NCBI GenBank assembly: GCA_030323885.1
Contig: CM059196.1
Span: 42,865,798-42,929,797, forward strand
DNA length: 64,000 nt
Direction: 5' to 3'
DNA from: Branchipolynoe longqiensis
Lineage: Eukaryota; Annelida; Polychaeta; Phyllodocida; Polynoidae
Shown here: piece after piece, positions 53,361 through 63,701 of the stretch
Position numbering within the stretch: the stretch's first letter is position 1
Layout: every line of letters begins with the position of its first letter
The notes under the pieces: model-generated
Seen by the model: only the letters and a program-made list of their open reading frames with translations
Told to the model about the DNA's origin: nothing
Databases searched by the model: none
Program-made: the position numbers and the translations under genes

Positions 53361-54245
53361 AGGCTTCAGCACTGAATGAAACCAAATGGACCAAATCTAG
53401 TTCCACACTCTCAAATTCAGCAATCCCCCACTTGCGGGGCGGGGCGCCACCATCAAATGTATGTGGTCTCACTTTCGAATGAAATGGAGGTCAGTGCTGA
53501 CAGATCTTTGATTTCACTAAATGCCTAGTGAACCATTGATAGATGTGCAGAAGCACTCACCAGTACAGTTGAAATTACTAGCAAACCCCCCCCCCGGCCC
53601 CGCCACAGCACAAAGCTAATTTTCACCTCCATGTCAGGAATTCTTTTTCGTCTCTAGCCTTGTTTGGAAATACATGAAAACATCGGAATAACACTTTTAT
53701 CGCCTTATTGACTTGCATCCAGGCACACAGCAGCGCACCATGGCATTGTTACTATTTTGCTGGGATCAGTTGGGAAACTAACCTCGTTTTCAAATCAAGA
53801 TGGCGCAAGTGTGGGAACAGTCAATAGAGCTCCAGGCTGACACAGACCACTAGCCATTCAGTCTGTTGTTGCCTCCAAGGGTTGCCCCTCCCCTCCCCCC
53901 CCCCCCCTCCCCCTCACCCTCACCCTCACCCCCTCCCCACAGCTTTTTGCTAGTTCTTCAAAAAGTTACTCATCCAATAGCCGATGGCCACCACAAAGCC
54001 GCCATCTGACGGCAGTTACAAACATTAACATTGTGGGTTGGACTTGAGAACCAATGCATGAGATGATATCCAAAACTGCAGAAGCGAGCATAAAACTAGA
54101 AGAAAATAGAATAGGTAAAAAACTAATTTAATTTTAGAAAGGCAGGGTTTTGCCCTCAGTGCCAGTTTAATTTTATTAGGGTGAAGCATGTTCGCTTTAA
54201 CATATTCGACATCTGCACTGAGATCTACAACAACCTAGATTTAAA
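53361..54245. other. Unassigned stretch
   Basis: C runs at 53587-53595 and 53886-53935 (including CACCCTCACC repeats). No gene recognised. Confidence 0.45.
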
Positions 54246-54435
54246 TACAGCGAAATCCCGATTTGTGTGCCCTAACTTAATGTAAATTCGGATATAATAG
54301 GATACGTCATTGGACCCAGAGTTCTTTAGCTCAAAGATAATTCAGTAAACTGAAGCCCCATTTAGCACAACCTCATTTCTTTTGCGATGATATTTATGGA
54401 CTCCAACGATAATATTATAACGGCGTTTTACTGTA
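54246..54435. mobile_element. TA-flanked MITE, Tc1/mariner-pogo-like
   Basis: 190 bp. The left end TACAGCGAAATCCCGATTTG and the right end, inverse complement TACAGTAAAACGCCGTTATA, are imperfect inverted repeats beginning at TA on both sides. TACAGTAAAACNCCG-type termini and TA targets are known from Tigger/pogo-like elements. No transposase. Confidence 0.72.
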
Positions 54436-54667
54436 TAGAGTAAAGAGTTACTTTGATGGGGAGTCTTATTTTAGTTATGTTGTCATCACTTATAAACGTT
54501 CATAACAAGTACAGCATGTAGTAATCCATCATGAGCTCTACTAGCACATTGAGGCGGACTTGACTGTGCTGACCCTTGCCAGAAGTATCGGCAGCTGGCA
54601 GTGTGGCCGCAAGGGCAGTACTGGGTGCCTCCACGATGTCTCGGAGACGCCTTTTGGCCTATATCCG

Positions 54668-54905
54668 TTCAGGGTGTGTCTCGGAGAAGCCTCCTATTTC
54701 AGACGGACACAAAAAGCACCTCGAAAATGGCCACCGTATTCAGTGGTTTCAGCCCATCAGAGCGCTTCTTTTCCATTTCAAATGGCTGTCGCAAATGGCT
54801 GCTGCCTATGGGGGCGGCCATTTTTGAGGCAACCAACTGCTTTTGCCGTTCCAACTAGCATGACGTCAGGGATTCCCCCGAGACTTCTCAGAGGCGTATC
54901 CTGAA
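54668..54905. mobile_element. Short TIR element, TTCAGG ends
   Basis: TTCAGGGTGTGTCTCGGAGA at 54668 and, inverted, TTCAGGATACGCCTCTGAGA at the right end agree at about 19-20 of 26 positions. 238 bp without coding capacity. It contains TGACGTCA at 54861. Confidence 0.65.
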
Positions 54906-55079
54906 CGCAACCCTGATGGTACACTGCTCCTCCCATGGCTAGTGGCCACCTCAACAGAGGATACCTGCGACCCAGTTGGGCAGCGACAGGTCACTTCAAT
55001 CTATTCTGACCTGGCCGGAATAATCTGGGAGAAGCAACTTTCGCATTACCTTCTTATTTCTCTGTGTTTATAATTATAG

Positions 55080-55285
55080 TACGGGTGGTAGGTGGCAGGT
55101 GGCGGGTGGCAGGTGACAGTGGCAGACAGTGGGTGGGAGATGGTAGGTGGGAGATGGTAGGTGGTGGATGGCAGGTGGCAGGTGCAGATGGCACGTGGTG
55201 GATGGCGAATAGCAGACGGTGGGTGGCGAATGGCAGGTGGCAAAGGGCATGTGGCGAATGGCTGATGGCGGCTGGTGGGTGGCGG
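55080..55285. repeat. (GGTGGCA)n / GGTGGGAGAT imperfect array
   Basis: 7- to 14-bp GGTGGCAGGTGGCG and GATGGTAGGTGG units. The His/Pro-rich minus frame is an artefact. Confidence 0.9.
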
Positions 55286-55635
55286 CTGACGAGTGCTTGT
55301 GAACAGCTACAAGCTGGCAGTTCTCACACCAACTGGAAACCAGTCGATGACTGGTTGCCTGAGAGGGGCACATTGGTGGAGGGTGAAGGAAGGTAGGCCG
55401 ACTTGTAAATAACTGTGAACTCATGAGAATAACCATATGTTACCAATAAATGTTGAATAATCCAATGATATTGGGTTTCTGCAATATATCTTTACATATA
55501 TATTAGTAGGTGGGACTAACTAATAACTTTAATAACTTTGCGGAGATAATTCAAGTGAAAACATGCAAAATATTTGTGATGTGGATCCCAAAATGCTAAA
55601 CAGTATCTTCTGGCACCGGTTTTGCTATGGCTACG
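55286..55635. other. Unassigned stretch
   Basis: No gene or repeat recognised. Confidence 0.4.
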
Positions 55636-55790
55636 GCTACGGCTATTGCTACCTCTATTTCAACCCCTATCCACCTGCAACTGCTACTGCTACTGCTACT
55701 GCAACTGCAACTGCTACTGGGACTGTTATTGCTAGTGCTAGTGCTAGTGCTACTGCTATTGCTACTGCTACTGCTACTGCTACAAGTGTA
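55636..55790. repeat. (GCTACT)n/(GCTACG)n microsatellite
   Basis: CTACGGCTACGG, then ACTGCTACTGCTACTGC and GCTAGTGCTAGT blocks. It gives an Ala/Thr-rich frame on the plus strand. Confidence 0.92.
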
Positions 55791-56113
55791 ATAATACCAA
55801 CTACTATTCCTGGAGTCGTCTTATATACAGTACACTTTTGTGCTTACTCATAGTTGCACTCTGTAAAGGGCAAACAAATGCTTGAAACCGCAGTAAGAGT
55901 ACCCACTTCAGATACACCCTCCACACACCCGGCAAATCACACAACTTCGGTTCCACTAAACATACAGAAATGTAAAAAAAACTGCAGACCTACACCTGTT
56001 CAAAATTTCAAACCAGCTTTCGCCCATTTCATAATTTCCTTCCACTAAAACTACATCACTTATTATGGGATTGTCAGAGTGGTGTTGTAATCAAAAGGAA
56101 CAGTCATCCCCTG
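55791..56113. other. Unassigned stretch
   Basis: No gene or repeat recognised. Confidence 0.4.
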
Positions 56114-56202
56114 TTAATGTTGCATAGTCCGATGGTTTTGATCTGAGATATGATTGCGGTTTTAAAAATTAGAAACCTTCATCGGGCTGTACAGCTTTCT
56201 AG
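56114..56202 (+). mobile_element. Miniature internally deleted TTAA MITE
   Basis: TTAATGTTGCATAGTCCGAT at 56114 and TTCATCGGGCTGTACAGCTT near the right end, only about 89 bp apart. Both termini are kept while nearly all the interior is lost. Confidence 0.8.
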
Positions 56203-56497
56203 AATTTTGCTGCTCGAGCCTCACTTATGCAGGTTGCTCGAGCACCATGCAGTCGCCTATGGAGATGAAGCAGGCTGGTGGTTGTCACGACCTGCAGCTT
56301 CCCTCGGAACATTATATTAAGCTTCCATATATCTACGTACACTATAGGGAGGGATTTGATGCATAGAGCGCCGGTTTAATATGCTGAAAGGGCGCGCTTT
56401 GTCTTAGCTAATGCCACGAAATATAAATAAGACAGAGGACTTCCTGGAAAACACCGCTTTACGAGGATGTGATGGGGCAGACGGTGACGGGGAGGGG

Positions 56498-56547
56498 ATT
56501 GATTGGTTGGTTGTTGGGAGTTTTACGTCCTGGCAATATCGAAGGTA
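56498..56547 (-). mobile_element. SINE 3'-tail fragment next to purine/GA repeat
   Basis: TTGATTGGTTGGTTGTTGGG and AGTTTTACGTCCTGGCAATA, ending near GAAGGTAAGG, followed by purine repeats. Confidence 0.8.
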
Positions 56548-56569
56548 AGGTGACTGATGGGGGCTGAGG

Positions 56570-56586
56570 GGAGGGAGGGAGGGAGG

Positions 56587-56670
<84 letters not shown>

Positions 56671-56690
56671 AGGAGACAGGGAAGCAATGA
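56570..56690. repeat. (GA)n microsatellite
   Basis: About 37 GA units at 56594-56667, flanked by GGGAGGGA sequence. Confidence 0.96.
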
Positions 56691-56749
56691 CTATGGGGAG
56701 GGGAGCGAAGGGATGGGGCACAGATCGGAGGAATAGGGGATGAGGAAGA

Positions 56750-57085
56750 GGAAGAGGAGGACAGAAGGAGTGGGGACTAGGACGAGGGGGACAGGAAGAG
56801 TGGGGACTAGGAGGAGGGACAGGAGGATTGGGGACTAGGACGAGTGGGACAGGAGGAGTCGGGACTAGGATGAGTGGGACAGGAGGAGTCGGGACTAGGA
56901 CGAGGGGGACAGGAGGAGTCGGGACTAGGACGAGGGAGGGAATAGGAGCAATAGAAGGAAGAGGATGACGAGGAGGAAGAGGAGGACGAGGAGGAAGAGG
57001 AAGTGGAGGAAGAGGAGGAAGAGGAGGAAGAGGAGGAAGAGGAGGAAGAGGAGGATGAGGAAGAAGAAGAGTGGGAAGAAGAGGA
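56750..57085. repeat. 30-bp GGACTAGGACGAG array and (GAGGAAGAG)n
   Basis: Six 30-bp units (GGACTAGGACGAGGGGGACA plus GGAGGAGTCG) at 56773-56940, then a GAGGAAGAGGA tract to 57085. Confidence 0.92.
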
Positions 57086-57243
57086 TGTGCGGTTATGTGG
57101 GGTGGGACACGCACCTTTAGTTGCTGCTGGGATCGGCTCACACTGAGACAGGTGGCGTGTGATTTCCACACTAAACCCACAATGTGGCCGATCAATACCT
57201 ACGGCTTGTGTTACACCTACAGCCTCACAGCCACGTGCGAGAG

Positions 57244-57246
<3 letters not shown>

Positions 57247-57292
<46 letters not shown>

Positions 57293-57360
57293 AGGTGTGT
57301 GTGTGGAGGTGTGTGTGTGCGTGTGTGTGTGCGTGTGTGTGCGTGTGTGCGTGTTTGGAC
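57247..57360. repeat. (GT)n microsatellite
   Basis: Over 20 pure GT units, then GTGTGTGC variants. Confidence 0.96.
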
Positions 57361-57546
57361 GAAGGAGGGATGAGGGAGGAGCGGGTAGGAAGAGGGAGAA
57401 GGGGGTGGTGGGGGAAAGGGGATCGTAGGGAGGAGAGGGACAGGGAGAGAGACGAGTGAAGGGAGGGGAATGGAAGGAAAGGGTATGGAGAGGAAGAGAA
57501 GGGAATGGAAGAGAAGGGGAGCAGTGTAGTTGTGATAGTGGAGGTG

Positions 57547-57598
57547 TTTGTTTGTTGTTTTACGTCCTAGCAACATCTAAAGTCATATCAGGACGGGG
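57547..57598 (-). mobile_element. SINE 3'-tail fragment in purine-rich setting
   Basis: TTTGTTTGTTGTTTTACGTC and CATCTAAAGTCATATCAGG end at GACGGGG and continue as CGGGTGG. Same break position as at 37353. Confidence 0.82.
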
Positions 57599-58108
57599 CG
57601 GGTGGCTGACGAGGGGAATAGTGCGGGGGTGGGGATGGTGGGGAGGGTAGAGTAAGGTAGGGAGTTGGCCGGAGCCTTATTAACCTGGGCTTGTACTTGG
57701 ATTTTGACCCAGATGTGGGTTGTGGTAGTAAAGGAATTGGGGTGTGGTGTGTGTGTCGGGAGGGTGTGGTGGGGGGGGGGTGGAGATTATGTAGCATCAT
57801 TAAAGCAAATACCTACCAGATAGCTCTACAATGCCATGGTATCCAATACTACCATAATGAACTATATGGGGGCTACTTACTATGAATACATCACGACCCA
57901 GGCTAATCTCCACACAGACCTCAGACACTGTGGTGGTTTCGTAAAGACCTGGATGCAGGGGTGCAGAGGGGTAGGGTAGTTAGTGACTGTGTACATCCAT
58001 CACGCATCGCTTCACAATGTTACCACCATAAAAGTGCATTGTGAGACCCTCAGATAGAGCTACATACTTATTCCCTCATTTTGCTGGGAATTTTTTTGGC
58101 ATCTGCTT
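57599..58108. other. Unassigned stretch
   Basis: G-rich at the left, a G run near 57771-57781, otherwise unique. No gene. Confidence 0.45.
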
Positions 58109-58215
58109 ATAGACTCGTTCGTAATTCCGATTGCGCATGCGATGAAATCGGGGGTTAGTTTTGCTGCCACGCATCCCACAATGCACCGCACGGCTGGACT
58201 TACGAACTAGTCTAG
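58109..58215. mobile_element. Short TIR element related to 62677-63413
   Basis: TAGACTCGTTCGTAA at the left and TTACGAACTAGTCTA at the right are near-perfect inverted repeats (14 of 15). Inner blocks GCGCATGCGATGAAATCGG and CATCCCACAATGCACCGC also occur, in order, just inside the ends of the longer element at 62677-63413. This is an internally deleted form. Confidence 0.75.
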
Positions 58216-58746
58216 TATTTAAGGATGGGGAATTAAAATTAATGGTCCAACAAAGTGTTACTTTTACACCTACAATGATAAGAACTTATTATTTGAGGAT
58301 GAAAATTGAAAGTAATGGTCCAATGCGGTTGCGGTATTAAGTTTGCATCTACGACTACACTCCCACCGGGAAGCACCTCCCCCTCCCCCCCACTCCCCCA
58401 AGGTGCCTGAAGGCCTGTTGTATAGCGGCCCAACGACACTGATTCAGAATGGGATATTAACCACTTAGTTGGCTTTAATTACATGGCATTACTTGGTTAA
58501 TACGACATGTTGCTGTTTAATCAAATTTTCCGCGAAATAAGCCCAGGACCTCTGGCACTAGGCACGTAATGCTTCGCATTAAAATTACCTCCAGGTGGCA
58601 GCACTTAGGTACTAAAATGAGTATGCAGGTCACGCGACAGAGGGCGTCCAGTGCAACTTACCTTTAAAGTACCTTTAATACGTCACTTCCGCGATATCAA
58701 AGTTGATGTTCACCAAGCCAACACTCAGACCCTGAGCCATGCTAGT
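58216..58746. other. Unassigned stretch
   Basis: Left part has a ~55-bp partial duplication (AAAATTAATGGTCCAACA and AATTGAAAGTAATGGTCCAA). A CTCF-like near match CCTCCAGGTGGCAGC lies at 58588-58602. No gene. Confidence 0.45.
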
Positions 58747-58769
58747 GTGTGTGTGTGGGGGGGGGGGGG
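58747..58769. repeat. (GT)n plus poly-G
   Basis: Short GTGTGTGTG followed by 12 G. Confidence 0.85.
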
Positions 58770-58969
58770 CGTGAGGCACACTACAGCACTGCACACGAGT
58801 ACACACAGATAAAGGAACTGATGGTTTATCCGGTGTAGACTAGTTATCACAATTTGGTTGCAACCCAATTCAAAAACAATTATAGAACAAGTGGCATACT
58901 ACTACTAGTTGAGTACTAACTCAGCCCATCAGGGACCATGCATTTATTGGTTTAAAGTGGCTACAGAAA

Positions 58970-59160
58970 GGCTACAGAAAGAGAGGGCACCCTCGTCTCC
59001 GGTTCAAGGATACCATCAAGAGAAACCTGAAGCTGAGAGACATTAAGACCGACTCATGGACGCAACTCTCACCGCAGAGAGCTAAATGGAGAGCGGCAGT
59101 CAAGTAATGAAAGCAGTCTTTGCCGCATCGCAACCGACAGCATGATGATGATGATGAGCC
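58970..59160 (+). pseudogene. RTE-like LINE ORF2 C-terminus and 3' end
   Basis: A plus-strand frame from 58970 to the TAA at 59105-59107 reads GHPRLRFKDTIKRNLK, then SWTQLSPQRAKWRAAVK. This is the conserved C-terminal signature of endonuclease-reverse transcriptase polyproteins of non-LTR elements (basic RxxRFKDxxK, then W...RxxWR). A ~40-bp UTR and (GAT)n at 59145-59158 follow, as in RTE-like 3' ends. The rest is missing (5' truncation). Confidence 0.8.
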
Positions 59161-59342
59161 CAGATTGAAAGATGGATATTGGGACGGGCAATCACCCCAC
59201 TTCCGGGTGTGTAAACATACCAGGTCACGGCTTTAGTTCCACTAGCGAACAGTTACTCGGAACACATGAATTGGGAGGAACACAAGCGACCAGCATAAAC
59301 GTCAGTCAGTAAGGTGGGTGATGCAACACACTGAACATCCAC

Positions 59343-59540
59343 CAGACGCAGTGGCAGAAGCGGTAGAGCGCAAGCTTCCCACATGGAAGGTCAGGAGTTC
59401 AATTCCCAGTCCAGTCAACGCAATGACTTACAAAATTGATACTTGTCACTATCCAGCCTGGCACTCAGCATTACTAGGATAGGACAGGGACTGGTTAGCT
59501 CAGTATCAGGATAATGTGACTGAGCGGGATATCAGATTAT
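59343..59540 (+). mobile_element. SINE, 3' truncated
   Basis: The head CCAGACGCAGTGGCAGAAGC and B-box GGAGTTCAATTCCCAG are well preserved. The body stops at GGGATATCAGATTATC. Confidence 0.88.
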
Positions 59541-59986
59541 CTAGTGTAGCGACTTCCGATACTTTTGTTAATGTGTTGTTCAGCAGTAACTAACAACAAT
59601 TCTTGCCAGCCAGCACTCTTACTGATACTCAGTGCAGGTGACAGGAGCCAACAATTATAAACGGCATCTTCCCAGTTGAATATGCCAAGTGATTGCTTTG
59701 AGAACACTGGAGGTGCTTGTTTCAGCCTGTGTCATGGCAGCGACCTATGTAATGGCCTGTGTAATGGCAGCAAACCCATATCTGCAACGAGTCCACATGC
59801 ACAGGCCACACCAACAAACAACAAGGATTCACGCAACGACAAGCCACACGCGCCTGTTGTTTACGACCACCAGGCAGCCGACCGCGCCAACTGCCTACAC
59901 CACAAAGTACACGCAGAGAGACTGCTGCACCAACAAGCCACCGAGATCACGCCAAATAATAACCCCCGCTCACACACACATATATA
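59541..59986. other. Unassigned stretch
   Basis: Two overlapping frames of 105-119 codons start at 59676 and 59689, with no recognisable domain and no coding signature. No gene called. Confidence 0.4.
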
Positions 59987-60130
59987 CAGCTAATATTATA
60001 TATATTAGCTATATGTGTGGAGTATTAGAACAGAAGTCAAATTTATAATATATATATTATATATATATATATATATTTAAATATATATATATATATATAT
60101 ATAAGTATACATATACATTATACATTATAT
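59987..60130. repeat. AT-rich palindromic (TA)n tract
   Basis: The palindrome AGCTAATAT...ATATTAGCT at 59988-60010 is followed by (AT)n from about 60044 to 60105. Cruciform-capable. Confidence 0.9.
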
Positions 60131-60140
60131 ATTACACACA

Positions 60141-60302
60141 GTTTGTTTGTTTGAGTTGTACGTGCCAGCAACACCTAAAGGACATGTCAGGTGGATTCAG
60201 ACTTCTGACAGTGCGCACTCACGGCGACTGTTATAGTGCCACTGGGAGATTGGCACCATGACCCGATATCCCCCAGTCACACTCACTATCTTGGCAACAG
60301 AG
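60141..60302 (-). mobile_element. 5'-truncated, diverged SINE
   Basis: TTTGTTTGTTTGAGTTGTAC tail, AACACCTAAAGGACATGTCA, ending in the body at CACTATCTTGGCAACAGA. Confidence 0.8.
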
Positions 60303-60690
60303 ATAAATAAACTGAAAAAGCATGAGAGTAAGAGAATGACAGAAAACGAGCAAGGAGATCAAAATGGCAGGAGCTAGCATGAGAGCAGGAGCGAGCAAGA
60401 GGGCAGGAGAGAGTAAGAGGGCAGGAAACTGCAGGAGGCAGGAGAGCAAGAGAGAGAGAGAGTAAGAGGGCAAAAAAGAAGAGGCGAGCAAGAAGGTAAA
60501 GGAGAGCAGGAGAGGCCAAGAAAGAAATATGACGAGAAGGAAAGCAACAGCATAAGATTAAGAGACAATGAGAATGAAAGCGCATGAAAACAAGAGGAGA
60601 AAAGGGATCAAACCATTGAGACCAAGAGAGAGCAAAACACTGCAGTAGAACGAGAGAAATAGTATGACAGCAACCGAGTACAATGCAATG
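60303..60690. repeat. Degenerate GAGAGCAAGAG/GCAGGAG repeat
   Basis: Purine-rich irregular ~10-bp units (GAGCAAGAGGGCAGGAGAGA). Hydrophobic Leu/Ser/Cys minus frames here are composition artefacts. Confidence 0.8.
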
Positions 60691-60737
60691 CATGAGACTA
60701 AGAGCACAACAGAGGAGCCAAAGAACATGAAAGCAAG

Positions 60738-60820
60738 TTCGATTGATTTGTTGATTGAACGATTGTTGGTGGTTTTATGCAATGTCAGCAGCAACGACCA
60801 TATTCATGGTGAGAAGTGTT
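60738..60820 (-). mobile_element. LINE 3'-tail fragment, diverged
   Basis: CGATTGATTTGTTGATTGAA, then TGGTGGTTTTATGCAATGTC and GCAGCAACGACCATATTCAT match the tail at 30711-30799 with more substitutions. Confidence 0.68.
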
Positions 60821-61029
60821 CCAACTTTATTCTTTCATATCATTATTCAACTATTACTTTCATACAGAAATATTATATCGCAAGAGCGTGTGAAAAGAAA
60901 GATGGCAACGGAAATCAACATAACTTAAACGAGAGCCGGTAAGAAGGAGAGAGCAAGTGCAATTGAGATCATGACAGCAATAGATCGCAAGACAATAGAA
61001 CGGCGGCAGAGTGTATCGGCTAGATTTAT

Positions 61030-61391
61030 GGGTTGGTTGGTTGGTTGGTTAGTTGAATTTTACGTCCTGGCAACGTCTAAGGTCATATCAGGATGGATAC
61101 CGACGTGTGACAGTGTGCACTCATGGCAACTTTATAGTGCTGCCCCACTGGGATACCAGGCCACCAGTAGCATGACTCGATATCCCACTAAGTCACATTA
61201 TCCTGACACGGAACCAACCAGTCCTTGCCATATACTAATAATGCCGAGTGGCTGGTTAGGAAGCGACAAGTATACATTTTTATAAGTCCTTGGTTTGACT
61301 CGACCAGGGTTCAAACCCATGGGTTCGAATCCCACGATCTACCAACATGGGAGACGGACGCTCAACTCATTCGGCCATCCCCTCTGGTCCC
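61030..61391 (-). mobile_element. Full-length SINE, second head subtype
   Basis: GGTTGGTTGGTTGGTTAGTT tail, full body, duplicated B-box (AGGGTTCAAACCCATG, GGTTCGAATCCCACG), head end GGCCATCCCCTCTGGTCC. Confidence 0.93.
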
Positions 61392-61696
61392 GGAGAAAAG
61401 AAGCACCTACCTGTCACACCTGTATTATTGAACAGCGTCTTGGCTTTACACACCTCAGTGCCACCAGTGTAATCAAACTCGCCCTATCGACGCCCATTAG
61501 CGGACGGAACTTGACGTCGGGGGACAGACGCCAGGTACACGACGTCACGTGAGCTGCTAAGTGACGTCACATTGACGTGGAGTAAACAGCACCAGGCTGG
61601 GTCAGTCTGATGAGGTTACATCAGCACTGAATTGTGCGTGCTTAAAAACCTATCAAAGAATCAAAAACATACAGTGCGCTATCGGTCGACATCAGA
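61392..61696. other. Unassigned stretch with CRE-like motifs
   Basis: CGACGTCACGTGA at 61540-61552 and TGACGTCA at 61562-61569 form a second paired CRE-like cluster. No transcription unit identified. Confidence 0.4.
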
Positions 61697-61958
61697 CATG
61701 ATGGCTGGATTGGTAACAGCACTCACTGCCTGGCTTTCTCTGCAGGAGGTCGTGGGCTTGAACCCCGACCGAGTCAAACCAATGACTTATGAACAAATTG
61801 GAACTTGTCGCTACCTTAGCCTATTGTGTGACGTTGATAAGGGTTGTTCAGTATTAGCATAATGTGACTGAGTGGGATATCAGTCACCGAGTCGGGACTC
61901 CGAGTTTGGCAGCACCATAAAGTCAGTATAAATGTGTACTACTATCCCAAGTTGGTAC
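61697..61958 (+). mobile_element. SINE, diverged, 3' incomplete
   Basis: The head ACATGATGGCTGGATTGGTA with B-box-like GGGCTTGAACCCCG is of the ATGGCTGAATTGGTAA subtype also seen at 19055 and 43032. The body continues to CCCAAGTTGGTAC. Confidence 0.82.
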
Positions 61959-62357
61959 AACACAAACACACAAGCACATTTGTCACTTCATCAGGTGAGA
62001 CTTTGTCTCAGCCGATTCCAATCATATTCATGTGTGTGTCAATAACAGGACTGGCTTTAGCCAGTGCCTTACCATTAGCTACAGGTAACTCTGTGTTAAA
62101 AAAACAAAAACCACACACAACCAGACATGTGATTGCGTGCAGGGGAAAAACCTGAATTTGTTTTTAGGTTATCGTGGGGAGACACAGCATCCCACTGAAT
62201 CGCGAGAGGGAATCAAATAGTATGTTTCAGAGGCGTTTCGGCGGAGGGGAAAAAAACGGAATTCCGGTTAAAACCGGAGAAATCACATGCCTGCTCAACA
62301 CACAACACACTATCTCTCTTTACAGAACATGAATTGAACACGCGATGTTCCATACTG
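61959..62357. other. Unassigned stretch
   Basis: No gene recognised. GGAATTCCGGTTAAAACCGG near 62260 is a local palindromic patch. Confidence 0.45.
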
Positions 62358-63540
62358 CGACTACATAATTTGATTGTTTTGAGTTTCTACTGGTATTTCT
62401 TTTTAGATCAGGGGGAGGGAGAAGGGAGGGGGAGGGAGGGGGAGGGGACGGGGAAGGGAGGGGAGGGGAGGGGGAAGGGGGAAGGGAGGGGAGGGGGAAG
62501 GGAGGGGAGAGAGGATGTGGTGATCATTATACCTTACTTTTAATTTGAAGTAACTTTTATATTAAAGTGTGAATTTGGAGAGATTTGAAATTAAAGTGAA
62601 GACATGGCAAATTAATTGCAGAGTGCACACCGAAATGGTGAACACCATAGGCTTCAGCTGTGATGAGTTCTATTGAATAGTCGAGATCACCGTTCCGAGT
62701 GTGCATGCGCTGAAAACGGCGTTGGCAACAGAGCAAGGGCGTACGGCCATTGAGTTTGGCGATACGCAGAGGGCAAAACTTATATTTTATTTTAAATTAA
62801 TCAAAATACAATTTGGCACAAACATGGATGGATGGATGCAATATAATAATATATTGAATATGTTTAAGGCACAACTCTCCATAATTATGCATTTAAGAAA
62901 CATACAATTTCAGTCACTTTACATCACCATTGATTAGACATAAGTAATTTTTGTTCTGAATATTAAAATGTCAAATGTGTCAACAAAAACTTGTTTCAAA
63001 GAAATATATAACCAATGTCTGATTAACCCTACCCATTTCCTAGCCCAACAAATGTTATTAACCATAGGATATAAATAAAAACATGAATAAAATGAGTAAA
63101 ACTGACTCTGGCTATGGCTCTAACACTAGTCTGAGTGCCCAGATTTGTCTCAATCTAAATGCAGATGGTATAAGATGTGCTGATTAGATTGATCTAAATG
63201 CAATGCTAGATAAAAGATTAACATCTTAATTTATTATATATATATATTTTTAGTTGGTCTTCTAGGTTTCAAACAAGAGCTGAGATGAGCTGAAATTAGC
63301 ACATTTCACAGCTGCACCCAGTGTCTTAGCATTAGCCATGTGCTTCGTAGGGTGTTGTTTATCTTCCACACATCCCACAATGCACCGTGCGGCTGGAATG
63401 GCGATGTAGTCTATTGACTTTGTACTCTTACGCAACAAATAAATACCAGTATCTAAGTTGGAGATGTAGAATCGAATCAAATCAAAGTAAGTGTTTTTTG
63501 GTTAAAAGAATTGTTGTCTTCACCAGACATGCAGCTTTAA
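62358..63540 (+). mobile_element. TTAA-family MITE split by an inserted element
   Basis: The left half (CTACATAATTTGATTGTTTT, with a GGGGA purine expansion at 62408-62518, then ATTATACCTTACTTTTAATT and ACACCATAGGCTTCAGC) stops at 62676. The right half (ATAAATACCAGTATCTAAGT to ACATGCAGCTTTAA) resumes after 63413. Confidence 0.78.
62677..63413. mobile_element. ~735-bp TIR element inserted in the MITE
   Basis: Left ATAGTCGAGATCACCGTTCC and right (inverse) AATAGACTACATCGCCATTC are imperfect inverted repeats. Blocks TGCATGCGCTGAAAACGG and CATCCCACAATGCACCG match the short element at 58109-58215. TCTATTGA occurs at both edges (62669-62676 and 63410-63417), a candidate 8-bp target duplication that partly overlaps the inverted repeat. 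No transposase frame. Confidence 0.7.
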
Positions 63541-63701
63541 GCCACCCTTCAGCTTATCTCTCACCAACCTCATGTTGGAGGCCGCCATCACCTTCATCAC
63601 CTAGAGTCACATCTTCACCACCTTACCTGCAAAAAGAAGAAAGACACGCATTAGTACTGCATACTGGAAATAAGGATTGTATTTAAACCGTCAGATACAT
63701 G

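Noticed and set aside
52582..53472. 296- and 278-codon Pro/Ser-rich frames opposite Gly/Arg/Glu-rich frames
   Set aside because: Homopurine-homopyrimidine artefact.
59676..60048. Two overlapping frames of 105-119 codons
   Set aside because: They overlap each other in different frames, lack domains and end in AT microsatellite.
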